A DNA stretch of 8,138 nt. Origin: an uncultured bacterium. Lineage in GTDB: Bacteria > Planctomycetota > Phycisphaerae > Phycisphaerales > SM1A02. The notes beneath the pieces were generated by a model. The model saw only the letters and a program-made list of their open reading frames with translations, was not told the origin of the DNA and ran no database searches. Each line of letters begins with the position of its first letter. Within the stretch, counting starts at the first letter, position 1. Made by a program: the position numbers and the translations under genes. Shown here piece by piece: positions 1 to 5,174 of the stretch. The stretch covers positions 1 through 8,138 of the forward strand of contig CAIXEV010000268.1 of NCBI GenBank assembly GCA_903918555.1. Direction: 5' to 3'.

Positions 1-32
1 CAAACAACGACAGAGATTCAAGAGGACTCACT

Positions 33-455
33 ATGTCCAACCTGATGCCAAAGCGAGTCAAGTTCCGCAAAGAGCAGCGCGGCAAGCTGAAGGGCAACGC
101 CACGCGCGGCAATTATGTCGCGTTCGGCGACTACGGCCTGCAGACGCTCGAGCCGCACTGGCTCACCGGCCGCCAGATCGAGGCGGGCCGCATCGCGGCG
201 CAGCACTTCCTCCGCCGTCAGGGCAAGATCTTCATCCGGGTCTTCCCTGACAAGCCGATCTCGAAGAAGCCGCTCGAAACCCGAATGGGTACGGGCAAGG
301 CCGATGTCGACTACTGGGCGGCGCGCATCAAGCCGGGAACGGTCCTCTTCGAGATCGCCGGCGTCCCCGAGGACCTCGCCAAGCAGGCGATGGCGCGCAT
401 TGCCTACAAGATGCCCGTCAAGTGCCGCTTCGTCGGCCGCCGCATCGCGGTCTGA
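33..455 (+). CDS. rplP: 50S ribosomal protein L16
   Basis: This 140-residue protein is ribosomal protein L16, a large-subunit protein that sits near the A-site tRNA and the peptidyl transferase centre. The N-terminus carries the family hallmark LMPKRVKFRKEQRG (residues 4-17), followed by FGDYGLQ (31-37), the ARG/ALA-rich helix around GRQIEAGRIAAQ, FPDKPISKKP (71-80) and the conserved loop around Arg84 in RMGTGKA. The C-terminal GVPEDLAKQA segment is also typical. Length matches the usual 136-144. The ATG at 33 is preferred over the in-frame ATG at 45 because AGAGGA (21-26) lies six bases upstream and bacterial L16 often begins with a few residues before LMPKR. In the standard gene order it follows rpsC, which would lie just left of the window. 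Identification is by family sequence and by position before rpmC. Confidence 0.98.
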   Translation: MSNLMPKRVKFRKEQRGKLKGNATRGNYVAFGDYGLQTLEPHWLTGRQIEAGRIAAQHFLRRQGKIFIRVFPDKPISKKPLETRMGTGKADVDYWAARIKPGTVLFEIAGVPEDLAKQAMARIAYKMPVKCRFVGRRIAV

Positions 456-492
456 CGCGGGAAACACGATTCACTGAAAGCAGAGAACTCAC

Positions 493-690
493 ATGAAGCC
501 CGCCGAAGTCCGCAAGCTCTCTTCCGACGACCTCAAGACCGAGGCCACCCGCCTCCGTCGCGAGATGTTCGATCTCCGCTCCCAGTCGACCACCGAGAAG
601 GTTGCCGACAACTCCCGCATCGGCAAGGCCCGCAAGGACCTCGCCCGCGTCCTGACCGAGCAGACCGCCCGCAAGAGCGTCGCGAAGTGA
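493..690 (+). CDS. rpmC: 50S ribosomal protein L29
   Basis: This 65-residue, highly charged helical protein is ribosomal protein L29, which lies at the polypeptide exit of the large subunit near L23, where signal recognition particle and trigger factor dock. The sequence shows the two-helix pattern of the family: KPAEVRKLSSDDLKTEATRLRREMFDLRSQ (2-31) ending in the LR-x-Q turn, a linker with TEKVADNSRIGKARKD, and the second helix LARVLTEQ. Length is within the normal 60-70. It lies 37 bases after rplP and 38 before rpsQ, in the universal L16-L29-S17 order. The start is the only ATG that gives the complete first helix; its leader AGAGAACTCAC (482-492) is a weak ribosome-binding site that resembles the leader of rplP. 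Confidence 0.96.
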   Translation: MKPAEVRKLSSDDLKTEATRLRREMFDLRSQSTTEKVADNSRIGKARKDLARVLTEQTARKSVAK

Positions 691-711
691 ACCTGAAGAA
701 CTGAAACTCAC

Positions 712-727
712 GAGAGAACGAGAGAAC
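712..727 (+). repeat. tandem 8-base purine-rich repeat before rpsQ
   Basis: GAGAGAAC occurs twice head to tail (712-719 and 720-727), ending one base before the rpsQ ATG at 729. It has no GGAGG core but is purine-rich, so it may act as a weak, extended ribosome-binding region. The repeat itself is seen directly; any role is inference. Confidence 0.5.
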
Positions 728-728
728 C

Positions 729-1046
729 ATGTCGACGTCGACCTCCACCCCGGAACTCGTCATCCCTGAAGGCTCGCCGCGCCGCATCGGCGTCGTCGAG
801 AGCGACAAGCGCAACAAGACCCGCAAGGTCGTGATTGCCTACGCCGGCAAGCACCCGAAGTACGGCAAGTACCTCCGCAAGCGGACCATCCTTCAGGTCC
901 ATGACGAGAAGAACGAGTCGCGGCTCGGAGACCGCGTCGAGGTGGCCGAGTGCCGTCCGATCTCGAAGACGAAGGCCTGGGTGCTCGTTCGCGTCGTCGA
1001 GCGTGCGCCAGAGGGCGGCGCCATCACCTTCGGTGAGGGCAGCTGA
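729..1046 (+). CDS. rpsQ: 30S ribosomal protein S17
   Basis: This is ribosomal protein S17, an early-assembling small-subunit protein with an OB fold that binds the 5' domain of 16S rRNA. The core runs from about residue 17: RRIGVVESDKRNKTRKVVI, then KHPKYGKYLRKR, VHDEKNESRLGDRVEVAECRPISKTKAWVLVRVVERA. These match the family signatures (SDKxxKT, KHPxYGKY, HDE, GDxVxIxExRPxSKTK). At 105 residues it is longer than the usual 80-90: about 16 residues rich in Ser and Thr (MSTSTSTPELVIPEGS) precede the core, and GGAITFGEGS follows it. The ATG at 729 is the first in frame after the rpmC stop; no good internal ATG exists before the core, so the extension is probably real. It sits 38 bases after rpmC and 53 before rplN. 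Confidence 0.97.
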   Translation: MSTSTSTPELVIPEGSPRRIGVVESDKRNKTRKVVIAYAGKHPKYGKYLRKRTILQVHDEKNESRLGDRVEVAECRPISKTKAWVLVRVVERAPEGGAITFGEGS

Positions 1047-1069
1047 GAACGGTTGATCAGAGAAGTTGA

Positions 1070-1086
1070 CGCCGGCGCTGCCGGCG
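1070..1086 (+). other. stem-loop between rpsQ and rplN
   Basis: CGCCGGC (1070-1076) pairs perfectly with GCCGGCG (1080-1086) around a three-base loop GCT. The stem ends two bases before the GGAG (1089-1092) that serves rplN. There is no T-run after it, so it does not look like an intrinsic terminator. A role in translation of rplN or in mRNA processing is inference. Confidence 0.6.
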
Positions 1087-1099
1087 ATGGAGCCAAGCA

Positions 1100-1486
1100 A
1101 TGATCCAGAAGGAATCACGACTCGAGGTCTGCGACAACAGCGGCGCGAAGGAAGCCATGGTGATCGGCGTCCTCGGTGCCTCGACCGCCACCGGTCGCTT
1201 CACCCGCCTCACCATGGGCATCGGCGACCGCGTCGTCTGCAGCGTCAAGAAGGCGCTGCCGAACGGCGACGTGAAGGCCGGCGACAAGGTCCAGGCCGTC
1301 ATCGTCCGCTGCAAGTTCCCGACGCGCCGCGAAGACGGCTCGTATGTGCGCTTCGATTCGAACGCGTGCGTGCTCGTCGACAAGGATGGCAACCCGAAGG
1401 GCACTCGCATCTTCGGCGCCGTCGCGCGTGAACTGCGCGAGAAGAACTTCATGAAGATCGTGTCGCTCGCGACGGAGGTGATCTGA
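1100..1486 (+). CDS. rplN: 50S ribosomal protein L14
   Basis: Ribosomal protein L14, a large-subunit beta-barrel protein at the subunit interface that contacts L19 and 16S rRNA. The start MIQKESRLEVCDNSGAKEAMVIGVLG matches the family (E. coli begins MIQEQTMLNVADNSGA). Later motifs are GDKVQAVIVRCK, RREDGSYVRFDSNACVLV (the RFDxNACVL signature), GTRIFGAVARELREKNFMKIVSLATEVI. At 128 residues it is six longer than the usual 122; the extra residues lie between LGAS and GIGD (about residues 28-41), a surface loop. GGAG at 1089-1092 sits seven bases before the ATG. It follows rpsQ by 53 bases and is coupled to rplX, whose start lies two bases after this stop; the last codons of rplN contain the rplX ribosome-binding site. 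Confidence 0.98.
   Translation: MIQKESRLEVCDNSGAKEAMVIGVLGASTATGRFTRLTMGIGDRVVCSVKKALPNGDVKAGDKVQAVIVRCKFPTRREDGSYVRFDSNACVLVDKDGNPKGTRIFGAVARELREKNFMKIVSLATEVI
1474..1483 (+). promoter_or_regulatory. very long Shine-Dalgarno sequence of rplX
   Basis: GGAGGTGATC is complementary over ten bases to the usual single-stranded 3' tail of bacterial 16S rRNA (GAUCACCUCC). It lies five bases before the rplX start, inside the final codons of rplN (Glu-Val-Ile). It is by far the strongest ribosome-binding site in the window and supports translational coupling of L14 and L24. The 16S tail of this organism is not in the window, so the standard tail is assumed. Confidence 0.8.
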
Positions 1487-1488
1487 CC

Positions 1489-1827
1489 ATGCCACGCCAT
1501 ATCCGCAAGGGTGACACCGTCATCGTGACCAAGGGCGCCTCCAAGGGCGTCGTCGGCGAGATCCTCCGCGTCATCGACGAGGGCGAGCGCGTCGTCGTCA
1601 AGGGCGCGAACATCCGCACCATGCACATCAAGCCGACGCAGCAGCGTCCGCAGGGCACCATCCTCAAGGAGGAAGGTCCGATCCACGCCTCGAACGTGAG
1701 CCCGGTCGTCGACGGCAAGCCGTCGCGCGTCCGCTTCGTCTCGAAGCCCGATGGCTCGAAGTCGCGCCTCGCGGCCCGTGGCGGCAAGGAGCTCCACAAG
1801 CTCCGCGGCGCCACGAAGAAGAAGTGA
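1489..1827 (+). CDS. rplX: 50S ribosomal protein L24
   Basis: Ribosomal protein L24, one of the two proteins that start assembly of the large subunit; it binds the 5' region of 23S rRNA. The N-terminal KOW domain is clear: KGDTVIVTKGASKGVVGEILRV (7-28), followed by the VVVKGANIRTMHIKP segment, then GTILKEEGPIHASNVSPV (family: GGI-x-E-x-PIHxSNV) and the basic tail ending ATKKK. Length 112 is slightly above the usual 102-105, mostly at the C-terminus. The ATG at 1489 comes two bases after the rplN stop and is preceded by a ten-base Shine-Dalgarno match, so the two genes are almost certainly translated together. After it lies the longest spacer of the window. Confidence 0.97.
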   Translation: MPRHIRKGDTVIVTKGASKGVVGEILRVIDEGERVVVKGANIRTMHIKPTQQRPQGTILKEEGPIHASNVSPVVDGKPSRVRFVSKPDGSKSRLAARGGKELHKLRGATKKK

Positions 1828-1864
1828 CGAGCAAGAAGCGACGAGTTGATCCACTGAACCAAAC

Positions 1865-1879
1865 CCGGCCCAGCGCCGG
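1865..1879 (+). other. small stem-loop in the rplX-rplE spacer
   Basis: CCGGC (1865-1869) pairs with GCCGG (1875-1879) around a five-base loop. It is weak on its own but stands just upstream of a stronger stem-loop in the same spacer, giving two hairpins in a row before rplE. Confidence 0.35.
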
Positions 1880-1890
1880 TGCCCGCCAAG

Positions 1891-1913
1891 GTCGGTCGCA
1901 CGAGGTGACCGAC
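1891..1913 (+). promoter_or_regulatory. stem-loop upstream of rplE
   Basis: GTCGGTCGC (1891-1899) pairs with GTGACCGAC (1905-1913), nine pairs including one G-U, around the loop ACGAG. The loop and 3' arm contain GAGGTGA (1902-1908), a good Shine-Dalgarno core, but it is 28 bases from the rplE ATG, too far for ordinary use. In E. coli, S8 represses the spc operon by binding mRNA at the start of rplE (established knowledge). This hairpin lies in the matching place, but I could not show resemblance to the S8-binding helix of 16S rRNA. Confidence 0.5.
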
Positions 1914-1936
1914 ACAGCAGAAACGAGCAAGACACC

Positions 1937-2533
1937 ATGGCACATGTGAAGCGCAACTACCCCCGACTCCAGCAGGCCTACATCGACGCCGTCGGTCCGA
2001 AGGCTCTCCAGGAGTTCGGTCTCGAGAACGTGCACCAGCTCCCGCGGCTGACGAAGATCGTGGTCAACGCCGGCATCGGCAAGTACCTCGACAACGCCAA
2101 GCTGAAGCCCGAGGTTCGCGATCAGTTCATCAACAACTTCGCCACGATCACCGGCCAGAAGCCCATCATGATCAAGGCGAAGAAGGCAGTCGCGCAGTTC
2201 CGCGTCCGCGAGGGCATGCCCTCCGCGTTCATGGTCACGCTCCGCCGCGACCGCATGTGGCACTTCATGGACCGCCTGATCAACCTCGCGATCCCCCGTA
2301 TCAAGGACTTCCGCGGCGTGAAGGACAAGTCGTTCGACAAGGGCGGCTCGTACTCCTTCGGCCTCACGGAACAGGCCGTGTTCCCCGAGATCAACATGGC
2401 GAACGCGACCATCACCCACGGCATGCACATCACCTTCGTCTTCGAGAACTCGGATCCGAAGATGAGCCGCTTCGTCCTCTCGGAGCTCGGCATGCCGTTC
2501 GTCAAGCCCGAGGAGCGTCAGAAGAAGAAGTAA
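1937..2533 (+). CDS. rplE: 50S ribosomal protein L5
   Basis: Ribosomal protein L5, which with 5S rRNA and L18 forms the central protuberance and contacts P-site tRNA. Motifs in order: LPRLTKIVVNAGIG (35-48), ITGQKPIMIKAKKAVAQF (71-88), REGMPSAFMVTLRRDRMWHFMDRLI (91-115), IPRIKDFRGV (119-128), SFDKGGSYSFGLTEQAVFPEI (132-152) and the C-terminal GMPF (185-188). These match the L5 signature throughout. At 198 residues it is longer than the common 179, with about seven extra residues at the N-terminus and a charged KPEERQKKK tail. The ATG at 1937 is the only reasonable start: no in-frame start codon is found in the preceding 36 bases. It has no recognisable Shine-Dalgarno within ten bases. It lies 109 bases after rplX and 52 before rpsN. 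Confidence 0.98.
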   Translation: MAHVKRNYPRLQQAYIDAVGPKALQEFGLENVHQLPRLTKIVVNAGIGKYLDNAKLKPEVRDQFINNFATITGQKPIMIKAKKAVAQFRVREGMPSAFMVTLRRDRMWHFMDRLINLAIPRIKDFRGVKDKSFDKGGSYSFGLTEQAVFPEINMANATITHGMHITFVFENSDPKMSRFVLSELGMPFVKPEERQKKK

Positions 2534-2563
2534 TCCGCGCCTCGCGCGCCCTACCAGAAGACA

Positions 2564-2582
2564 CGGAACCAATCGGAACCAA
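2564..2582 (+). repeat. CGGAACCAA direct repeat before rpsN
   Basis: CGGAACCAA occurs at 2564-2572 and 2574-2582, a ten-base period, ending four bases before the rpsN ATG. The second copy supplies GGAA seven bases from the start and may act as a weak ribosome-binding site. No function is known for the duplication. Confidence 0.5.
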
Positions 2583-2585
2583 AGC

Positions 2586-2771
2586 ATGGCCAGCAAGCGA
2601 ACCTTCAACAAGATGCAGCGCAAGCCCAAGTTCAGCTCCCGGGCTGAGGTGCGTTGCGAGATCACGGGCCGCAAGCGCGGCGTCTACCGCAAGTTCCGCA
2701 TCTGCCGCCATCAGCTCCGCGAGCTGGCCCTGCAGGGGATGATCCCCGGCATGCGCAAGGCCAGCTGGTGA
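2586..2771 (+). CDS. rpsN: 30S ribosomal protein S14, short form with partly lost zinc ribbon
   Basis: Ribosomal protein S14 of the short (61-residue) class, a late-assembling protein of the small-subunit head near S3 and S10. The family match is clear: RKPKFSSRAEVRCEITGRKRGVYRKFRICRHQLRELALQGMIPGMRKASW, with the C-terminal PG-x-x-KASW ending. Short bacterial S14 proteins normally carry two CxxC pairs that hold a zinc ion. Here Cys24 and Cys40 remain, but the partners are Thr27 and Gln43; His42 is next to the lost position. So zinc binding is probably weakened or lost, although the length and the rest of the fold are those of the zinc form. The ATG at 2586 gives the usual length; only a weak GGAA precedes it. 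It stands in the normal place between L5 and S8. Confidence 0.97.
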   Translation: MASKRTFNKMQRKPKFSSRAEVRCEITGRKRGVYRKFRICRHQLRELALQGMIPGMRKASW

Positions 2772-2785
2772 TCGCGCGATCGACC
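2767..2785 (+). other. palindrome across the rpsN stop codon
   Basis: GATCGCGCGATC (2770-2781) is a perfect 12-base palindrome, extended by GGT before and ACC after with one bulged base. It overlaps the TGA stop of rpsN (2769-2771). In RNA it could form a seven-pair hairpin with a four-base loop. Purpose unknown. Confidence 0.35.
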
Positions 2786-2810
2786 GAATCCAATTGAACT
2801 GAACGACCCG

Positions 2811-2829
2811 CCCTGCGAACTGCGCAGGG
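2811..2829 (+). other. stem-loop upstream of rpsH
   Basis: CCCTGCG (2811-2817) pairs perfectly with CGCAGGG (2823-2829) around the loop AACTG. It ends four bases before AGGAG (2833-2837), the ribosome-binding site of rpsH, the same arrangement as at rplN. No T-run follows. Confidence 0.6.
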
Positions 2830-2846
2830 GACAGGAGCCTCAAGAA

Positions 2847-3245
2847 ATGTCCGTCCAAGACCTCACCGCCGACATGCTCACCCGCATCCGCAACGCCGTG
2901 CGGAACCGCGAGAAGTCCGTCGTCGTGCTCAGCAACAAGCTGAACCGCGGCGTCGCCAGCGTCCTCAAGGACGAGGGCTACATCGCGGACTTCGAGTGCG
3001 TGGCCGATGGCCGCCAGGGGATCATCCGCATCAACCTGAAGTACGGCACTCGTGGCGAGATCATCATCAACGAGATCCGCCGCGTGTCCAAGACGGGTTG
3101 CCGCACCTACTCGGCCGTGGGCGGGCTGCCCCGTCCGCTGCAGGGCCTCGGCATCTCGATCGTGTCGACGAGCAAGGGAATCATGAGCGACCGCAAGGCG
3201 CGCGAGATGCGCGTCGGCGGCGAGGTCGTAGCGACCGTCTGCTGA
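2847..3245 (+). CDS. rpsH: 30S ribosomal protein S8
   Basis: Ribosomal protein S8, a primary binder of 16S rRNA helix 21 and, in E. coli, the translational repressor of the spc operon. The N-terminal half shows DLTADMLTRIRNAVR (5-19), LSNKLNRGVASVLKDEGYI (28-46), and the C-terminal half shows RVSKTGCRTY (79-88), LPRPLQGLGISIVSTSKGIMSDRKAR (94-119) and GGEVVATV. The STSKG signature that contacts RNA is intact. Length 132 is normal. One small oddity is that the last residue is Cys where most family members end in Trp. The ATG is set by AGGAG (2833-2837) nine bases upstream. It is 75 bases from rpsN and 60 from rplF. Whether S8 represses this operon cannot be read from the protein alone. Confidence 0.98.
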   Translation: MSVQDLTADMLTRIRNAVRNREKSVVVLSNKLNRGVASVLKDEGYIADFECVADGRQGIIRINLKYGTRGEIIINEIRRVSKTGCRTYSAVGGLPRPLQGLGISIVSTSKGIMSDRKAREMRVGGEVVATVC

Positions 3246-3305
3246 TGCAGGCGCCGCGAACGAAGCGTGTGAAACAAAGCGTGCATTGACCGGCAGGAGC
3301 AAGCC

Positions 3306-3875
3306 ATGTCGCGTATCGGTAAGAAGCCCATCATCGTCCCCGGCAGCTGCAAGGTCGCGGTCAACCCGACGACCCGCGAGGTTGCCATCACTGGCCCGAA
3401 GGGCGACACCCTCAAGGTCATCTACCGCCCCGAGATCTCGGTCCTCTGGAACGAGAAGGATCGCCAGATCGTGTGCAGCACGGACATGGCGAAGCTCGAC
3501 GAGGGCAACCGCCGCGCCTTCTGGGGCACCACGCGGGCCAACATCAACAACTGCATCAAGGGCGTCACCGAGGGTTACTCGGAGAAGCTCGAGGTCATCG
3601 GCGTCGGCTACTCCGTGAAGGTCGCCGGCAAGAACCTCGACCTCAAGCTCGGCTTCGCGAACACGATCTCGCTGACGATCCCGCAGGGCGTCAAGGTCGA
3701 CATCGCGACCGAAGGCGGCGTCTTCGTGACGGTGAGCGGTTCCGACCGCCAGCGCGTCGGCGAGTTCGCCGCCGCGATCCGCTCGAAGCGCAAGCCCGAG
3801 CCGTACAACGGCAAGGGCATCAAGTACGTCAACGAGACCATCATCCGCAAGCAGGGCAAGGCGACCGGCGCGTAA
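3306..3875 (+). CDS. rplF: 50S ribosomal protein L6
   Basis: Ribosomal protein L6, which binds 23S rRNA near the sarcin-ricin loop at the factor-binding site. It starts MSRIGKKPIIVPG, as most bacterial L6 do. The two repeated domains are visible: the first with TGPKGDTL (29-36) and the WGTTRANINNCIKGVTEGY segment (73-91), the second with LEVIGVGYSVKVAGKNLDLKLGF (95-117), IPQGVKV, VSGSDRQRVGEFAAAIR (143-159) and the signature KPEPYNGKGIKY (163-174), then a basic tail. Length 189 is about ten more than usual, spread over surface loops. AGGAG (3295-3299) lies six bases before the ATG. It follows rpsH by 60 bases; after its TAA there are only two bases before a long hairpin starts. Confidence 0.98.
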   Translation: MSRIGKKPIIVPGSCKVAVNPTTREVAITGPKGDTLKVIYRPEISVLWNEKDRQIVCSTDMAKLDEGNRRAFWGTTRANINNCIKGVTEGYSEKLEVIGVGYSVKVAGKNLDLKLGFANTISLTIPQGVKVDIATEGGVFVTVSGSDRQRVGEFAAAIRSKRKPEPYNGKGIKYVNETIIRKQGKATGA

Positions 3876-3877
3876 AC

Positions 3878-3914
3878 CTCGCGGGGTTCGGCGAAGCACT
3901 CGCCGAATCGCGAG
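3878..3914 (+). other. long stem-loop between rplF and rplR
   Basis: CTCGCG (3878-3883) pairs with CGCGAG (3909-3914), and TTCGGCGA (3887-3894) pairs with TCGCCGAA (3900-3907), around loop AGCAC. The two helices are joined by a small internal loop (GGG against T). With fourteen Watson-Crick pairs it is one of the strongest folded elements in the window. It begins two bases after the rplF stop. What follows (AGTCGACCAGG) is not T-rich, so it is not a standard terminator. It could be an RNase site, an mRNA-stabilising element or an attenuator; the sequence does not decide. Confidence 0.7.
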
Positions 3915-3967
3915 AGTCGACCAGGTTCCAAGCCACAGCGACAGACAACGACAGAAGAGAGCCAACC

Positions 3968-4327
3968 ATGAACCGCATGACCAACAAGCGCGTCCGCCGA
4001 GCCCGTCGCAAGCAGGGCATCCGCAAGGAGATCTTCGGCATGCCGGATCGCCCGCGCCTTTCGGTGTTCCGATCGCTCAACCATGTCTACGCACAGGTGA
4101 TCGACGACCTCACCGGCAAGACGCTCGTCTCGGCCTCGACCCGGGACAAGGGCTTCGCCGCCGACGGTGGCAAGAGCGCCGAGGCGACCGCGGTCGGCAA
4201 GCTCGTCGCGACCCGCGCGAAGGAGAAGGGCGTGTCGAAGGTCGTCTTCGACCGCAACGGCTACCTCTATCACGGCCGCATCAAGGCGCTCGCCGACGGC
4301 GCGCGCGAGGCTGGCCTGCAGTTCTGA
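3968..4327 (+). CDS. rplR: 50S ribosomal protein L18
   Basis: Ribosomal protein L18, which binds 5S rRNA together with L5 and carries it into the central protuberance. The 119-residue product starts MNRMTNKRVRRARRKQGIRKEIFG, a basic N-terminal arm that contacts 5S rRNA, then RPRLSVFRSLNHVYAQVIDD (28-47), TLVSASTRDKGF, the AVGKLVATRAKEKG helix, VVFDRNGYLYHGRIKALADGAREAGLQF. The RLSVFRSxxHxYAQxIDD and DRxGYxYHGRxKALAdxaREaGL motifs are typical, and the length (about 115-120) is normal. The reading frame is open much further upstream, through rplF in another frame, but the protein begins here: AGAAGAGAG (3953-3961) precedes the ATG at 3968 and the length then fits. A second ATG at 3977 is possible. 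It lies 92 bases after rplF and 82 before rpsE. Confidence 0.97.
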   Translation: MNRMTNKRVRRARRKQGIRKEIFGMPDRPRLSVFRSLNHVYAQVIDDLTGKTLVSASTRDKGFAADGGKSAEATAVGKLVATRAKEKGVSKVVFDRNGYLYHGRIKALADGAREAGLQF

Positions 4328-4367
4328 CGGAGTTGAAGGGCCGAAGGGCTGAACGACTGACACAATC

Positions 4368-4389
4368 TCCCCGCGCCTGACCGTGGGGA
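4368..4389 (+). other. stem-loop upstream of rpsE
   Basis: TCCCCGCG (4368-4375) pairs with CGTGGGGA (4382-4389), eight pairs with one G-U, around loop CCTGAC. It ends 20 bases before the rpsE ATG and contains the in-frame GTG (4383) that could be mistaken for the start. No T-run follows. Confidence 0.55.
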
Positions 4390-4409
4390 TCTCAAGACTG
4401 GTTCCACCT

Positions 4410-5111
4410 ATGGCAGAGATCATCGACGAAACTTCATCCATCGAGTCGACGACCGTCGGCGTCTACCGCACCTCGTCCACCGTCGCGGGTGGCCGTCGCT
4501 TCAGCTTCTCGGCGATGGTCGTCGTCGGCGACCGCCGTGGCCGCGCTGGCGTTGGCTACGCGAAGTCGAACCAGGTTCCGACCAGCATCGAGAAGGCGCA
4601 GAAGGAAGGCCGTCGCAAGATGCTGGCGTTCCAGCTGCAGGGGAAGACCATTCCTCACCTCGTCGTGGGCCGCTACGGCGCGACGACCGTGAAGCTGATC
4701 CCCGCCGCCCCCGGTACGGGCGTCATCGCCGGCGCCGCGGTTCGCGCGGTGCTCGAGATGATCGGCGTGCAGGACTGCCTGACCAAGGTCTACGGCTCCA
4801 GCAACCCGAAGAACGTGGTCAAGGCCACGCTCGGTGCGCTCGAGACCCTGCGCAGCCGCCAGAAGGTCGAAGCGCTCCGCGGCGTGACGCTGCCTGAGAC
4901 CGCCGTCGAAGAGGCGATCAAGCGCGGCGCCGCGTTCATGCCCAGCGCGAAGAGCGGCGAGAAGATGGCCGCTCCGAAGAACACCGTCGGCGAGGAGAAT
5001 CGTCGCGGTGGTCGCGGTGGCCCCCGTGGTCGCGGTGGTCCGCGTCGCGGTCCCGAGGGTGGCGATGGTGGCGCGCCCGCTGCGCCGGCCGCTCCTGCCC
5101 CAGGCGCCTGA
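4410..5111 (+). CDS. rpsE: 30S ribosomal protein S5 with Arg/Gly-rich C-terminal tail
   Basis: Ribosomal protein S5, a small-subunit protein needed for decoding accuracy and mRNA unwinding at the entry channel. The N-terminal double-stranded-RNA-binding fold reads TSSTVAGGRRFSFSAMVVVGDRRGRAGVGYAKSNQVP, followed by IEKAQKEGRRKM; the C-terminal domain reads IPAAPGTGVIAGAAVRAVLEMIGVQDCLTKVYGSSNPKNVVKATLGAL. These are standard S5 signatures. With the ATG at 4410 the protein has 233 residues against about 165-175 usually. The excess follows the conserved domains: a helical stretch, then from Arg198 a tail with RGG repeats (199-210) and an Ala/Pro-rich end. An in-frame GTG at 4383 would add nine residues but lies inside a hairpin and adds nothing conserved. 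No Shine-Dalgarno is visible before either start. rpmD does not follow, as it would in many bacteria. Confidence 0.96.
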   Translation: MAEIIDETSSIESTTVGVYRTSSTVAGGRRFSFSAMVVVGDRRGRAGVGYAKSNQVPTSIEKAQKEGRRKMLAFQLQGKTIPHLVVGRYGATTVKLIPAAPGTGVIAGAAVRAVLEMIGVQDCLTKVYGSSNPKNVVKATLGALETLRSRQKVEALRGVTLPETAVEEAIKRGAAFMPSAKSGEKMAAPKNTVGEENRRGGRGGPRGRGGPRRGPEGGDGGAPAAPAAPAPGA

Positions 5112-5174
5112 GCCTCGCGGTCTGCTGATCCGCAACGCTGAAACCAAAGACAGAATCGAACACGACGAATGATA

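Noticed and set aside
1..32. A promoter before rplP
   Set aside because: Only 32 bases are visible, with no -35/-10 pair; they look like a normal gene spacer with the rplP ribosome-binding site.
3878..3914. The spacer hairpins as rho-independent terminators
   Set aside because: None of them, including this strongest one, is followed by a run of T, and essential genes of the same operon continue directly downstream.
2502..3965. A 487-codon open frame on the minus strand opposite rpsN, rpsH and rplF
   Set aside because: Same shadow effect; composition is low-complexity (Ala, Asp, Leu, Val, Arg) and it lies across three firmly identified ribosomal genes.
3473..3967. A long upstream extension of rplR in frame, through rplF
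   Set aside because: The extension is an off-frame reading of rplF with a repetitive Arg/Gly/His-rich product. L18 of normal length begins at 3968 behind a purine-rich leader.
4383..4409. GTG at 4383 as the start of rpsE
   Set aside because: It lies in the 3' arm of a hairpin, has no ribosome-binding site and adds nine residues that do not match the S5 family. The ATG at 4410 gives a normal N-terminus.
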